Source of the DNA: Flavobacteriaceae bacterium
Lineage (GTDB): Bacteria > Bacteroidota > Bacteroidia > Flavobacteriales > Flavobacteriaceae
Reading direction: 5' to 3'
NCBI GenBank assembly: GCA_014238425.1
Contig: JABABD010000029.1
Span: 248,001-312,000 of the forward strand
Length of the DNA: 64,000 bases
Under the pieces are notes generated by a model, which worked only from the letters and a program-made list of their open reading frames with translations, searched no databases and was not told the origin of the DNA. A program made the translations under genes and the position numbers. Each line of letters starts with the position of its first letter. The stretch's first letter is position 1. This document shows positions 15,549-25,222 of the stretch, one piece after another.

Positions 15549-18500
15549 TTATTTTTTAATGACCTTGAAGTTTTTTGTAACACTACCGTCGTTAACATCA
15601 AGTATGTAAACACCTTGCGAAACTTTAGACATATCTATTGTGACGGCTCCGTTTTGTAAATTAAAAGTCTTGGATAGTATTACCTGGCCAACCAAGGAAT
15701 AAAGCTTCACATCTAAGGCCTCTAGTATAGAATTTGAGGTGTTAATAGTTAATATATCACCATTAACTGGATTTGGATATATTTTTATAGTATCAAAGTT
15801 TTGAATGGTCTCGGTATAGATTCCTTGACAATCCTTATCAGTTGAAACTTTTAATACATTTACACCTTGAGCAAGATCCAAGACAATATCGCTATCAGAA
15901 GTAGTAGTAACAACTCCATTAAGTTCAATGTGATAGACTGTAGATCCATTAAGCTCTAAGGAAATTCTTCCAGCCTCAGTATCTATTCTTGAGAATACAG
16001 ATAAATCTTCAGGCTCAACTATAGTAACATTATAACATAGTTCGTAATCTGGTTGCGCGGCAATGGTAATACAAATCATATAATTCCCTGCTTCCAAATT
16101 AGCGAACTCAGTAGTTGCCGTAAAATCGTTACTAATATCCAAACCATTACCTGTTAATTGTGCTGTATAGTTATGAGATTCGTTTGCTGTGATTTCAATA
16201 CTACCATTATTACTAGTTCTACAAGTCTCGCCTGTAATAAGCAATTGGAAGTTATCCGTTGGCAAAATAAAGACGGTACATCCACTAGCATCTACAATAT
16301 CTCCAGTAGGTGTATCATTACAATTATCATTGACATTAAGAACACCGTCATTGTCTATATCATCATCGCAAGCATCTCCTATGCCATCATTGTCAAAATC
16401 GGCTTGGTCAGTGTTTGGATTATCAGGACAATTATCATCGTCGTTAAGAATGGTGTCATTATCGGTATCACAAACATTACCAATGCCATCATTATTATCA
16501 TCTGCTTGATCAGCATTAGCTGTTAAAGAACAATTATCAGTAGCATCCAATACGCCATCATTATCATCGTCGGTATCACAAACATCTCCCATGCCGTCAT
16601 TATCAGTGTCTAATTGATCTGCATTTGCCACACTAGGACAGTTGTCAGCTGTATTAGGAATACCATCATTATCATCATCTGGACTCGTGCCATCTATAAT
16701 AAAATCATCTATAATAGCACCTTCGGCATTTGTATTTGGATCTGAGTGAAATACAAATCTAAACATGATACTCGATTCTGTAGAGAGTGCGCTTAAATCC
16801 TTACTGTATTCCGTCATGGTTGTATTAGTGCCTGTCCATTGTCCGCCAACACAATTTTGACAATCATCAGCAACACCATCACCTCCAAAACGAGAGCTGT
16901 TGTACCAATTGGGATCATTGGCCGAACCTAGAAGGTTCCAATTATTTCCGTTGTCTGTAGAATATTGAACATATACTAAATCAAAGTCTTGTTCAATTTC
17001 AAATGCCATATTGAATTTTAAAATTGGATTGGGTACTGTCGTTAAGTCATAACATTGACTTATTAAAAATCCTTTTGTAGCATCCGCATGATTACCAGAT
17101 AGATTTGTGCCATAAACACTTGTTCCTGATGTGGCTGTATTGAGGTCAGTACCAGTAGGTACACCTCTTTGCCACATTACAGTAGTGGTTCCTTCATTAT
17201 ATGCTATGAGTTCATCATTAGCGGTTTCGAATGTATTTACTTGCTGAGCAATCCCGTTATCATTGACACTAAATGTAAGATTAGATGAATTGTTATTATT
17301 TGAAAATTGATCATTAGCTATATTGGCGCTCGCTACAAATTGGTGTATTCCTCTGTCTAAGTTTAGCGTTGGAAGATCAATTGTTGTTTGTTCTAAAGAG
17401 GCTAATGTACCATTCCAAGTAAAGGCGTCAGGAGTTCCTCCATCTACCGTATATGTAATATCTATAGAATTAATGGTATTTGCTCCGTTGTTTTTCACAA
17501 CGAGTTTTGGAAATACATCTCCACAGGCTATGAAAGTGCTATTAACACCTTCGACTTGAATTAATGCCACATCGTCGTCTGCCAGACTCGTTGGTGCTAA
17601 AGGACTTTGCCAAACACCCCTGCCATAAGTAGCTACAGTAACAATTTGATCATTTAAATTAATTTCTAAATCTCTTACAGACACATTTGGAAGGTTGTTT
17701 TCAAAGACTTCCCAATCACCTGTAATATCATCATATCTATAAACGCCCAAATGTGTTCCTAGATAAAGTGGATTGTCAGCACTCTGACCTTGATGTTTAA
17801 TTATATTTTTTGTTACTGCAGGAAGACTACCAGTGATTTCAGCAAAAGTATCACCTTGATCTAAAGATCTATATACTCTTCCACCTAATCCAGAAGTGGT
17901 AACATAGATAATGTTGCTATCACTATTATTGACCTCAATAGACGTTATGTTAGCAGGAAATGATTCTACAATCGAAAATACAACACCTTTATCAGTACTC
18001 CTTCGTAATAAGCCATCGACACCAACAAATATATTGTCAGTATTGTTTTCATCTATTTCTAAAACATCTACATCTGCATTAAAATTAATTGAGATTGATG
18101 TCCATGTGGTACCATCTAATCTATATAATCTGGAATATGCCGCATACAATTCTCCATCAGAATTCATCACGAGAGGTGTAATCCAGTTACCTCCACTGTC
18201 GCCGTTAGGAGGATCCGTCTCTGCCGTAGGAGCTCCAACTTGACCGTTTAAACTTCCCCCAGCTGATGTTGAAATATTTAAAGCGCCGCCAAATTGTAAA
18301 AATCCGTAATGTAAATTAGAATCTCCTGGATCAATTGCTGTGTCCATACCATCCGCACCATAATAATTTTGCCATTGATCATTATTAAAAGAGTACCCAC
18401 CATTGTCTTGAAGACCTCCAACCATGTTATCGGAGGATTGTTTTGAGACTGCGATTCTATAGAACTGCCCTATTTGCATGCCTCCTGTAAGGTCTGTGAA

Positions 18501-19859
18501 ATTTACACCAGTATTAGAAGTTTTGTATATCCCTCCATCTGTACCAGCGTATAAATCACCATTAAAGAATCGCAATAAATGTATGTCTGCGTGAGAATAA
18601 GAAGGAGATGCCGGCTGATTCCAATTATTTACTTTTGTCATAATGGTGCCTCCAGTATCTGATTTCCAGATATTTAGGACGCCTGTATAAAGCTCGTTCT
18701 CATTTTGATCAGAAACTGCAAATGCCATATCATACCATGACTGATTACTTTCAAAAATATTGCCTACGGTAGCATTTGAAGCAGTTTCAGTAAAAACAAC
18801 TCCAGAATTGGTTGATTTATAAATGCCTTGAAAAGACCTGTCATTTGCTGCACTCAAGACATAAACTATTTCAGGATTCGCTGGTGTAACATCAATCACT
18901 AATCTTGAAGATGCGCTTGGTAAATTAGTGCCAACTCCTGTTGCTGTAAATGAATCTCCACCGTCTTCAGATTTGAAAAAAGCATTTGAAGATACGGCAT
19001 ACAATACACTTGGATCTGTTGGTTTGACTTTTATATCACGGATATTACCACCTTGAGTATTAGTCCAATTTGCACCAGCATCAGTACTTTTATATACACC
19101 TGCGTTAGTGGCAACCCATAGAATGCTGGAATTTGTTGGGTGAATATATATGTCGTTCATTCTACTAGGAGAATTATTTGGGTTTAAGCCAGTTGCATTC
19201 CAAGTAGTTCCTCCATCTATTGACTTCCAAACACCAACACTAAAACTATTACCTGCATCATCATCACCAGTAGCAATGTATATGATATCAGAATCATTAT
19301 AATCTATTGCAATACCAGACACCCCTATTTGAGGTAAGTGATCTGTAAGTACTTTCCAAGTGGCTCCTCCATCTAACGATTGCCAGATACCTCCTGCAGG
19401 AGCTCCAGCATATACTATATTCGTACCATTCGCAGTATTATTGGGATCAACTATAACAGCATTTATTCGACCTTGTCCAGAAGACCAAGATCCTGTATTA
19501 GTATGTGTAAATGGACCTACTGCTTGCCAATTGCTTTCATCGGCCATTCTAGCAGCACTATTTGACTGCTTTTGTTCCCAGGAATTCCAAAATTCTTGAG
19601 ATGACGGTAAAGTGCCGTCTTCTTTAACAAAATGACTCCAATAGGTTTCCCACCTTTTAAATGGCTTAAAGCCACTTCCTTTTACGTTTGGATCTCGAGT
19701 TTTCCAATAGGCATCGAAAGCTTCAACTATGTCATCGAATTGCAATGACTGTCCACGATTCTCTGCGTTTAAATCTTTCATCCATGGCGCATCTTGGTTA
19801 AATTGTGCGATAGCAAATGAAAATGAGAATAATGTAATGAGTAATAGTATTTTTTTCAT
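15549..19859 (-). CDS. Large T9SS-secreted protein: sortilin-type beta-propeller, TSP3 repeats, sorting tail
   Basis: The 1436-aa protein has a signal peptide (1-18) and a long region (about 60-780) of BNR/sortilin-type propeller blades (GIWQSLDGGATWKVLTDHLP, GVYKSTDAGANWT, GVWQSPL). Then come a CARDB-like segment (about 790-880), a jelly-roll-like segment (about 900-1055), Asp-rich thrombospondin type 3 repeats (DDDNDG...DNC, about 1060-1190, calcium-binding), a further Ig-like domain and a T9SS type A sorting domain (IYPNPVNGD to KNFKVIKK). It is probably attached to or released from the cell surface. Its role is unknown; adhesion or sugar/protein binding is likely. The FnIII lipoprotein gene follows 8 bp downstream. 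Confidence 0.93.
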   Translation of the reverse strand: MKKILLLITLFSFSFAIAQFNQDAPWMKDLNAENRGQSLQFDDIVEAFDAYWKTRDPNVKGSGFKPFKRWETYWSHFVKEDGTLPSSQEFWNSWEQKQSNSAARMADESNWQAVGPFTHTNTGSWSSGQGRINAVIVDPNNTANGTNIVYAGAPAGGIWQSLDGGATWKVLTDHLPQIGVSGIAIDYNDSDIIYIATGDDDAGNSFSVGVWKSIDGGTTWNATGLNPNNSPSRMNDIYIHPTNSSILWVATNAGVYKSTDAGANWTNTQGGNIRDIKVKPTDPSVLYAVSSNAFFKSEDGGDSFTATGVGTNLPSASSRLVIDVTPANPEIVYVLSAANDRSFQGIYKSTNSGVVFTETASNATVGNIFESNQSWYDMAFAVSDQNENELYTGVLNIWKSDTGGTIMTKVNNWNQPASPSYSHADIHLLRFFNGDLYAGTDGGIYKTSNTGVNFTDLTGGMQIGQFYRIAVSKQSSDNMVGGLQDNGGYSFNNDQWQNYYGADGMDTAIDPGDSNLHYGFLQFGGALNISTSAGGSLNGQVGAPTAETDPPNGDSGGNWITPLVMNSDGELYAAYSRLYRLDGTTWTSISINFNADVDVLEIDENNTDNIFVGVDGLLRRSTDKGVVFSIVESFPANITSIEVNNSDSNIIYVTTSGLGGRVYRSLDQGDTFAEITGSLPAVTKNIIKHQGQSADNPLYLGTHLGVYRYDDITGDWEVFENNLPNVSVRDLEINLNDQIVTVATYGRGVWQSPLAPTSLADDDVALIQVEGVNSTFIACGDVFPKLVVKNNGANTINSIDITYTVDGGTPDAFTWNGTLASLEQTTIDLPTLNLDRGIHQFVASANIANDQFSNNNNSSNLTFSVNDNGIAQQVNTFETANDELIAYNEGTTTVMWQRGVPTGTDLNTATSGTSVYGTNLSGNHADATKGFLISQCYDLTTVPNPILKFNMAFEIEQDFDLVYVQYSTDNGNNWNLLGSANDPNWYNSSRFGGDGVADDCQNCVGGQWTGTNTTMTEYSKDLSALSTESSIMFRFVFHSDPNTNAEGAIIDDFIIDGTSPDDDNDGIPNTADNCPSVANADQLDTDNDGMGDVCDTDDDNDGVLDATDNCSLTANADQADDNNDGIGNVCDTDNDTILNDDDNCPDNPNTDQADFDNDGIGDACDDDIDNDGVLNVNDNCNDTPTGDIVDASGCTVFILPTDNFQLLITGETCRTSNNGSIEITANESHNYTAQLTGNGLDISNDFTATTEFANLEAGNYMICITIAAQPDYELCYNVTIVEPEDLSVFSRIDTEAGRISLELNGSTVYHIELNGVVTTTSDSDIVLDLAQGVNVLKVSTDKDCQGIYTETIQNFDTIKIYPNPVNGDILTINTSNSILEALDVKLYSLVGQVILSKTFNLQNGAVTIDMSKVSQGVYILDVNDGSVTKNFKVIKK

Positions 19860-19973
19860 TTTTCATAAAATTTGACTTCAAAAATAGCCGAAAAACAATA
19901 AAAAACGGTATTCTAAACGGAAATTCGATAAAACGACAAAAAATAGATTGACTCTTTTTAAACAAAGAAAAAG

Positions 19974-20504
19974 CTATAGCCCTGATTTTGAAATATCTTG
20001 AGCTTCTTTCTCAAACTTTTTGTTCATTTGAAGGTTAAGATTTGAAAAAGCTACAAAAAATTCCTTTATTGATTGAAGGAGTTCATTCTTAGGGGTTTGA
20101 TTGATTTTAACGGCGCTTTTTAACTTATATAATTTTGTTTCAATAGCGGTTATTCTGGACATGATCGATTCTGAAAAAATATTCTTTGGTATGGTCGCTT
20201 TTAAATCTTTTAATAAGGCGCCTATAATTTTTTCGTCACCTTTAAAATAAGATAAATCTCCATTTTTTATGGATAAAATTTGAGATTCCAACTCACCATA
20301 ACTAGCCCAGTTGCTTACTCTTTTTTTTGAAGTACTGCTCAGGCCATATTCAATATAATTAATATCCTCAACCTCTTTTTTAGTAATTCTAACTATTGAA
20401 ATCTCTTGCGCTGTATCAGTTTTAATGTTTTCGTTTAATTTAGAAGTGTCTTTTTTGCAAGTAAAAAAGGTTAAAAAACCAATAAGTATAATAAATACTC
20501 TCAT
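19974..20504 (-). CDS. Lipoprotein of unknown function
   Basis: The 176-aa protein has a lipobox (FLTFFTCKKDTSKL), then a mostly alpha-helical, lysine-rich body with no domain I recognise (SIKNGDLSYFKGDEKIIGAL, ESIMSRITAIETKLYKLKSA). It is probably held on the periplasmic side of a membrane. It is a single gene, divergent from L-threonine dehydrogenase and 114 bp upstream of the large T9SS gene in the same direction. Confidence 0.75.
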   Translation of the reverse strand: MRVFIILIGFLTFFTCKKDTSKLNENIKTDTAQEISIVRITKKEVEDINYIEYGLSSTSKKRVSNWASYGELESQILSIKNGDLSYFKGDEKIIGALLKDLKATIPKNIFSESIMSRITAIETKLYKLKSAVKINQTPKNELLQSIKEFFVAFSNLNLQMNKKFEKEAQDISKSGL

Positions 20505-20647
20505 TTTTAGATAACTAATTATTATGCAAATATATTGCTATTGGCAATGAACTTGAACTATTGAAAGGAAAATTATAATTTTTATCTGAACATTGAGGAT
20601 TGCCTTTAAAAAGATGTTATTTTTGACTCCGATGTGACTTAATCTTA

Positions 20648-21613
20648 ATGTTGATGAATTCTAAAGTGTTAATTATTGGTGCTTGTGGTCAAATTGGTTC
20701 TGAACTAACACAAAGACTACGACAATTATATGGAGCTGATGCAGTTATTGCAAGTGATATAAGGCAATGCAATGATGAGTTAATGGATTCTGGAGTTTTT
20801 GAGATATTAGATGCTACAGATTTTCAAGGAATTAAATCTTGTGTTGAAAAATATAATGTAAAAACAGTCTATCTCATGGCAGCGCTATTGAGTGCAACAG
20901 GAGAAAAATTTCCTGAAAAGGCATGGGATTTGAATATGAATTCTTTATTTCATGTACTTAATTTAGCAAAAGATGGCATTATAGATAAAGTGTTCTGGCC
21001 ATCGAGTATTGCTGTCTTTGGACCCACAACGCCTCAGACTTATACACCACAGCACACAACTATGGAACCTACTACAGTGTATGGAATAACAAAACAAGTA
21101 GGTGAGCGATGGTGCGAATATTATCACAATAAATATGGTGTTGACGTAAGAAGTATAAGATACCCAGGAATTATTAGTTGGAAAACCATGCCAGGTGGTG
21201 GCACCACCGATTATGCCGTTGAAATATATCATAAAGCCATTAAAAACGGGAGATACGAATGTTTTTTGTCGAAAGATACTGAGTTGCCTATGATGTTTAT
21301 GGAAGATGCTATAGATGCAACGGTTAATATTATGCAAGCCGAATCTAAAAACATTAAAATAAGATCATCATATAATCTTGCTGCCATAAGTTTTACACCT
21401 TCTCAAATTGCTAAATCAATAACCTTCCATATTCCAGATTTTAAAATGAGCTATACACCTGATTTTAGACAGGCAATAGCAGATTCATGGCCAAAAAGTA
21501 TTGATGCTTCTAAAGCAAGAGAAGATTGGGGTTGGAATCATCGATATAATCTTGAAACAATGACCGATGAGATGATTCGTCAACTCAAGATGAAATACCA
21601 AGAAAACATTTGA
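20648..21613 (+). CDS. L-threonine 3-dehydrogenase, SDR (epimerase-like) type
   Basis: The 321-aa protein is an extended short-chain dehydrogenase with a Rossmann GACGQIGSEL motif and active-site Tyr and Lys in TTVYGITKQVGE. It carries the L-ThrDH signatures VFWPSSIAVFGPTTP, VRSIRYPGIISWKTMPGGGT and TDYAVEIYHKAI. It oxidises L-threonine to 2-amino-3-oxobutyrate with NAD+, feeding glycine and acetyl-CoA formation. This SDR form is found in several flavobacteria instead of the zinc-dependent enzyme. No 2-amino-3-ketobutyrate CoA ligase gene is adjacent. Confidence 0.9.
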   Translation: MLMNSKVLIIGACGQIGSELTQRLRQLYGADAVIASDIRQCNDELMDSGVFEILDATDFQGIKSCVEKYNVKTVYLMAALLSATGEKFPEKAWDLNMNSLFHVLNLAKDGIIDKVFWPSSIAVFGPTTPQTYTPQHTTMEPTTVYGITKQVGERWCEYYHNKYGVDVRSIRYPGIISWKTMPGGGTTDYAVEIYHKAIKNGRYECFLSKDTELPMMFMEDAIDATVNIMQAESKNIKIRSSYNLAAISFTPSQIAKSITFHIPDFKMSYTPDFRQAIADSWPKSIDASKAREDWGWNHRYNLETMTDEMIRQLKMKYQENI

Positions 21614-21702
21614 TGTGTCTTCTTTTTATCGAAAAGACCGTCAATTAGAAATACAGCAATAAATTAATCGTAAATTTGTTATTCCCATTAAACAAATTTA
21701 CT

Positions 21703-22293
21703 ATGCTTGACGATTTTTGGTTTAACGTAAAGTATGGCATTAATCATGTTCTCGATATTAATGCCTACGATCATGTTCTCTTTTTAATAGTGCTCACAAT
21801 ACCATATATGTTTAAGGATTGGAAACGAGTCCTATTGTTGGTGTCAGTATTTACTTTAGGGCATACCCTTTCATTAGTATTGGCCTCGTACGGAATTGTT
21901 AGTGTAAATGGGAAACTCATAGAGTTTTTGATACCTATTACCATTTTAATTGCCGCATTGTTTAACGTGTTTACATCTGGTAAAGGTGCTCAAAAAGAAA
22001 AAGTCGGAATACTTTTTATAACCACGCTATTTTTTGGGTTAATCCATGGCCTCGGTTTTGCTCGAGAATTTAAAATGTTAGTAGGACAGGCAGAAAACAA
22101 GTTATTGCCATTAATTGAGTTTGCATTGGGAATAGAAATTTCTCAAGTCATAATTGTGTTTGTAGTATTATTTTTAGGCTTTTTATGTCAAACAATCTTT
22201 AGGTTCTCTAAGAGAGACTGGATTATGATTATTTCAGCAATTGTGGTTGGGTTGGTTATTCCAATGCTTATTAACAGCGAATTGCTAAATTAA
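21703..22293 (+). CDS. HupE/UreJ-like membrane protein
   Basis: The 196-aa protein starts at ATG 21703 and has about five or six transmembrane helices, with histidines in GINHVLDINAYDHVLF, TLGHTLSLVLAS and GLIHGLGFA, the pattern of HupE/UreJ_2 proteins. Relatives are linked with nickel or cobalt handling for hydrogenase and urease, but no such enzyme is nearby, so metal transport is only inferred. It may be a stand-alone gene, with dCMP deaminase following 101 bp downstream. Confidence 0.83.
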   Translation: MLDDFWFNVKYGINHVLDINAYDHVLFLIVLTIPYMFKDWKRVLLLVSVFTLGHTLSLVLASYGIVSVNGKLIEFLIPITILIAALFNVFTSGKGAQKEKVGILFITTLFFGLIHGLGFAREFKMLVGQAENKLLPLIEFALGIEISQVIIVFVVLFLGFLCQTIFRFSKRDWIMIISAIVVGLVIPMLINSELLN

Positions 22294-22394
22294 AGATTGG
22301 TAAAACTTTAACTAACAAAGAGTTGTAAATAATGGACTAACCCTATATATTCGTTACTCTCATTCTAAATTAATAGAGACAGGTAAACAGGAGA

Positions 22395-22829
22395 ATGCCA
22401 AAACAAAAACAATTAAAATACGATAAAGCATATCTTCGGATTGCAAGAGAGTGGGGAAAGCTATCTTACTGTAAGCGAAAGCAAGTAGGAGCACTAATTG
22501 TAAAGGACAGAATGATTATTTCTGATGGTTACAACGGCACACCATCTGGATTTGAGAATTTTTGTGAGGATGACGAAGGTTATACAAAATGGTATGTATT
22601 ACATGCTGAGGCCAATGCCATATTAAAAGTTGCATCCTCGACACAATCTTGCAAAGGAGCAACATTGTATATTACATTATCTCCCTGTAAGGAGTGTAGT
22701 AAATTAATACACCAAGCAGGTATTGTAAGAGTTGTTTATAGAGAAACGTATAAGGACGATTCTGGTTTGCGTTTTTTAGAAAAGGCAGGTATAGATTTAA
22801 AACTGATAGAAGATCTTAATGAAGACTGA
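22395..22829 (+). CDS. Deoxycytidylate (dCMP) deaminase family protein
   Basis: The 144-aa protein has the zinc-dependent deaminase motifs HAEANAILK and SPCKECSKLI and the family N-terminus YLRIAREWGKLSYCKRKQVGA. It converts dCMP to dUMP, feeding dTMP synthesis; ComEB is a relative. Its last 11 bp overlap the start of the CtpA-type protease gene, an arrangement that suggests co-translation although the functions are unrelated. Confidence 0.93.
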   Translation: MPKQKQLKYDKAYLRIAREWGKLSYCKRKQVGALIVKDRMIISDGYNGTPSGFENFCEDDEGYTKWYVLHAEANAILKVASSTQSCKGATLYITLSPCKECSKLIHQAGIVRVVYRETYKDDSGLRFLEKAGIDLKLIEDLNED

Positions 22830-24411
22830 TAAAAAAATATTCTTACCCTTGATTATTGGCATCGCTCTTGCGGCAGGTGTTTATATTGGAGGCAAATTAG
22901 GGTTTACAGATACGTCTGATCGTTTGTTTACATCCAATTCTAAAAAAGACAAGCTCAATCGTTTGATTGATTATATTGATTATGAATATGTAGATGAAGT
23001 TAATACAGATAGTATCGTAGATGTTACTGTCAATGGAATTCTAGACAACCTTGACCCCCATTCTGTGTATATTCCTGAGAGCGAAATGGAGCGTGTTTCT
23101 GAAAACATGAAAGGTGATTTTGTAGGAATAGGAATCAGTTTTTACAAGTATAATGATACAGCTACGGTTATTAGAACAGTTAAAGATGGACCGAGTTTTA
23201 AAGCAGGTATACGTGGTGGAGATCGCATTCTTTTTGCAGATGGAGACTCTATTTATGGGTCAAATTGGACAGAAGATGATATTATAAAAAAATTAAAGGG
23301 CGAAATTAACACAAAAGTCAAGCTTCAAGTATACAGAAGAGGAGAGCCAAAACTTCTAGATTTTACAGTAAAGCGAGGAAGTGTTCCTATTAAGAGTGTT
23401 GATGCTTCTTTTATGTTAACAGAGAATGTTGGTTACATCAAGATTAATCGATTTGCTGAATCTACATATAAAGAATTTAAGAAAGCATTAAATAAACTTC
23501 AAAATCAAGGTGCGACGCAATTGGCCATAGATTTGCGTGATAATCCCGGCGGGTTTTTAGGAATTGCAGAGCAAATTGTGGATGAATTTTTAGAAGACGA
23601 TAAGCTTATTCTTTATACAAAAAACAAGAAAGGGAAAATTGAAAAAAGTTTTGCCACAAGTAGAGGTGATTTTGAAGAAGGGCATGTCTACGTTCTTATA
23701 AATGAAAATTCAGCATCTGCTAGCGAGATTGTTGCTGGGGCATTACAGGATAATGATAAAGGAACTATTGTTGGTAGGCGCTCATATGGTAAAGGGCTAG
23801 TGCAGCGTGAAATGTCATTAGGTGATGGCAGCGCCGTGCGATTAACAGTCTCAAGATATTACACACCTACAGGGAGATCGATTCAACGATCTTATGAGAA
23901 CGGCAATCGAGATTATTATGATGAGTATTTCGATAGATTGGATAGTGGTGAACTACTAAACCCAGAAAATATTAAAGTGAATGATTCGCTCAAGTTTAAA
24001 ACGCCTAATGGAAAAACAGTGTATGGAGGTGGAGGAATTATTCCTGATGTGTTTGTTCCAATAGATATTGGTATGCAGAATGAAACTATATCTTATATGC
24101 TGCAAAGAGGAATAATAAGTAATTTCGTGTTTCGCGAACTAGATCAAGACCGTAGTTATTACAAAGGGGTAACAGCTGAGGATTTCATTAAGAATTTTGA
24201 AGTTAGTGATGACATTGTAGTGAGATTTCAAGAATATCTTAATACGATGTTTAAGCGAAAAATAACGTTCGTTGCTTATAATGAAGAAGTGAAGTTATAC
24301 ATAAAAGCTACTCTTGGAGAACAACTATATGACAAAAATGTCTTTGAACGCATCATTGGTGAAAAAGATGATGTTATAGAGGAAGTTATTAAGTTGAGTA
24401 GAGGAGAGTAA
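22819..24411 (+). CDS. C-terminal processing peptidase, S41 family (CtpA-like)
   Basis: The 530-aa protein has an N-terminal signal anchor (IFLPLIIGIALAAGVYIGGK), a PDZ domain (about 80-165, GISFYKYNDTATVIRTVKDG) and an S41 catalytic domain. Key features are DLRDNPGGFLGIAEQIVDEF, the nucleophile Ser in NENSASASEIVAGALQD (about 298) and Lys in GRRSYGKGLVQ (about 325). It cleaves periplasmic or exported proteins near their C-termini. The open frame stops one base before the convergent oxidoreductase gene, with no terminator between. Confidence 0.96.
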   Translation: MKTDKKIFLPLIIGIALAAGVYIGGKLGFTDTSDRLFTSNSKKDKLNRLIDYIDYEYVDEVNTDSIVDVTVNGILDNLDPHSVYIPESEMERVSENMKGDFVGIGISFYKYNDTATVIRTVKDGPSFKAGIRGGDRILFADGDSIYGSNWTEDDIIKKLKGEINTKVKLQVYRRGEPKLLDFTVKRGSVPIKSVDASFMLTENVGYIKINRFAESTYKEFKKALNKLQNQGATQLAIDLRDNPGGFLGIAEQIVDEFLEDDKLILYTKNKKGKIEKSFATSRGDFEEGHVYVLINENSASASEIVAGALQDNDKGTIVGRRSYGKGLVQREMSLGDGSAVRLTVSRYYTPTGRSIQRSYENGNRDYYDEYFDRLDSGELLNPENIKVNDSLKFKTPNGKTVYGGGGIIPDVFVPIDIGMQNETISYMLQRGIISNFVFRELDQDRSYYKGVTAEDFIKNFEVSDDIVVRFQEYLNTMFKRKITFVAYNEEVKLYIKATLGEQLYDKNVFERIIGEKDDVIEEVIKLSRGE

Positions 24412-25017
24412 TCAACCAATCTTATCATGCACTTTCGTATGCTTTCCATTATTCCAAAGCGTTAATATATCTGTGGCGACATGAGCTCCACTTCCAGAAG
24501 CTATAGCGAATTGACTTCGCCATCCAGCCAGTGTTCCTGCTACATATAGTCCTTCTTCAATAAAATGATCGGTATTTTTCAACCAAACACGTTGTTTTTC
24601 ATGCGCCGCTCTTGGATGTTGTTCTGTATAAGCTTCAAGACCTTTAATAGTCATCAAATTAGTATACCCAACAGCTATTACAACTAATTTGCTTTCGTAT
24701 AAATTCTTGTTCGTGGCAATGGCAAATCCTGTCAATGTTTTAGATATAGACACGGCTTTTTCGTTTTCAATTTGCTCTATATGAGGATATAAATTGGAAA
24801 GTTGTTCTTTACCAGATTCTAAAATGGAAGCACCAGTGGTTCCTGGCTCGAGTCCAAGAACATTATTAAACAAAGCATTTTGTAGATGCGATGTCTTTTG
24901 GTGTGTGATAATGCCAATTCGTTTTTCTGAAGCAAATGACTTGTTTTTAGCAGAGCCAAGCACAAGCGCACAAGACAATCCGGCAGCACCTCCACCAATA
25001 ATTAAGGCATCAAGCAT
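24412..25017 (-). CDS. Short FAD-dependent NAD(P)-disulfide-type oxidoreductase
   Basis: The 201-aa protein has the FAD-binding motif ALIIGGGAAGLSCAL at the start and the second flavin motif EEGLYVAGTLAGWRSQFAIASGSG near the end, as in thioredoxin reductase-like proteins. It is about 100 residues shorter than thioredoxin reductase and has neither the redox-active CxxC nor a separate NADPH domain, so it probably uses an external electron donor or has another role. It is the last gene of a MarC operon and overlaps the preceding 67-aa gene by one base. Confidence 0.85.
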   Translation of the reverse strand: MLDALIIGGGAAGLSCALVLGSAKNKSFASEKRIGIITHQKTSHLQNALFNNVLGLEPGTTGASILESGKEQLSNLYPHIEQIENEKAVSISKTLTGFAIATNKNLYESKLVVIAVGYTNLMTIKGLEAYTEQHPRAAHEKQRVWLKNTDHFIEEGLYVAGTLAGWRSQFAIASGSGAHVATDILTLWNNGKHTKVHDKIG

Positions 25018-25220
25018 TACCTTTTTTTCTTTAAATTATCTTGTATTTTTTTTGAGGTCATTAATATATAAATCAATGCCAATGCACAAAGAGCCGCCAT
25101 AATCATAATAAGCGCTATAACGCTATCTCCTTCAAATGGATTAGACATGTCAATTTTGGTTGCACTGAATACAATAGACGCTATAACAAGAACTGTGAAT
25201 ATAATTGAGAATATCTTCAT
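25017..25220 (-). CDS. 67-aa membrane protein
   Basis: The protein consists of two hydrophobic helices (IFSIIFTVLVIASIVFS and ALIMIMAALCALALIYILM) and a basic tail (KKIQDNLKKKR). No family is recognised. It sits between the MarC and oxidoreductase genes, with a 2-bp gap upstream and a 1-bp overlap downstream, so it is surely part of that operon. Confidence 0.75.
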   Translation of the reverse strand: MKIFSIIFTVLVIASIVFSATKIDMSNPFEGDSVIALIMIMAALCALALIYILMTSKKIQDNLKKKR

Positions 25221-25222
25221 AA

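Noticed and set aside
16158-16526. Plus-strand ORFs rich in Ile and Ser within 16158-16526
   Set aside because: They are the antisense of Asp/Asn-rich thrombospondin type 3 repeats, where the complement of GAT/AAT codons stays open by composition.
16290-16690. Tandem-repeat-like DNA that might suggest a CRISPR array or satellite
   Set aside because: The repeats are in phase with the reading frame and encode the DNC/DxDxDG units of TSP3 repeats; spacing and sequence are too variable for CRISPR.
22819-22829. Frameshift between dCMP deaminase and the CtpA-like gene
   Set aside because: Both proteins are full length with intact family ends; the 11-bp overlap is a normal gene overlap.
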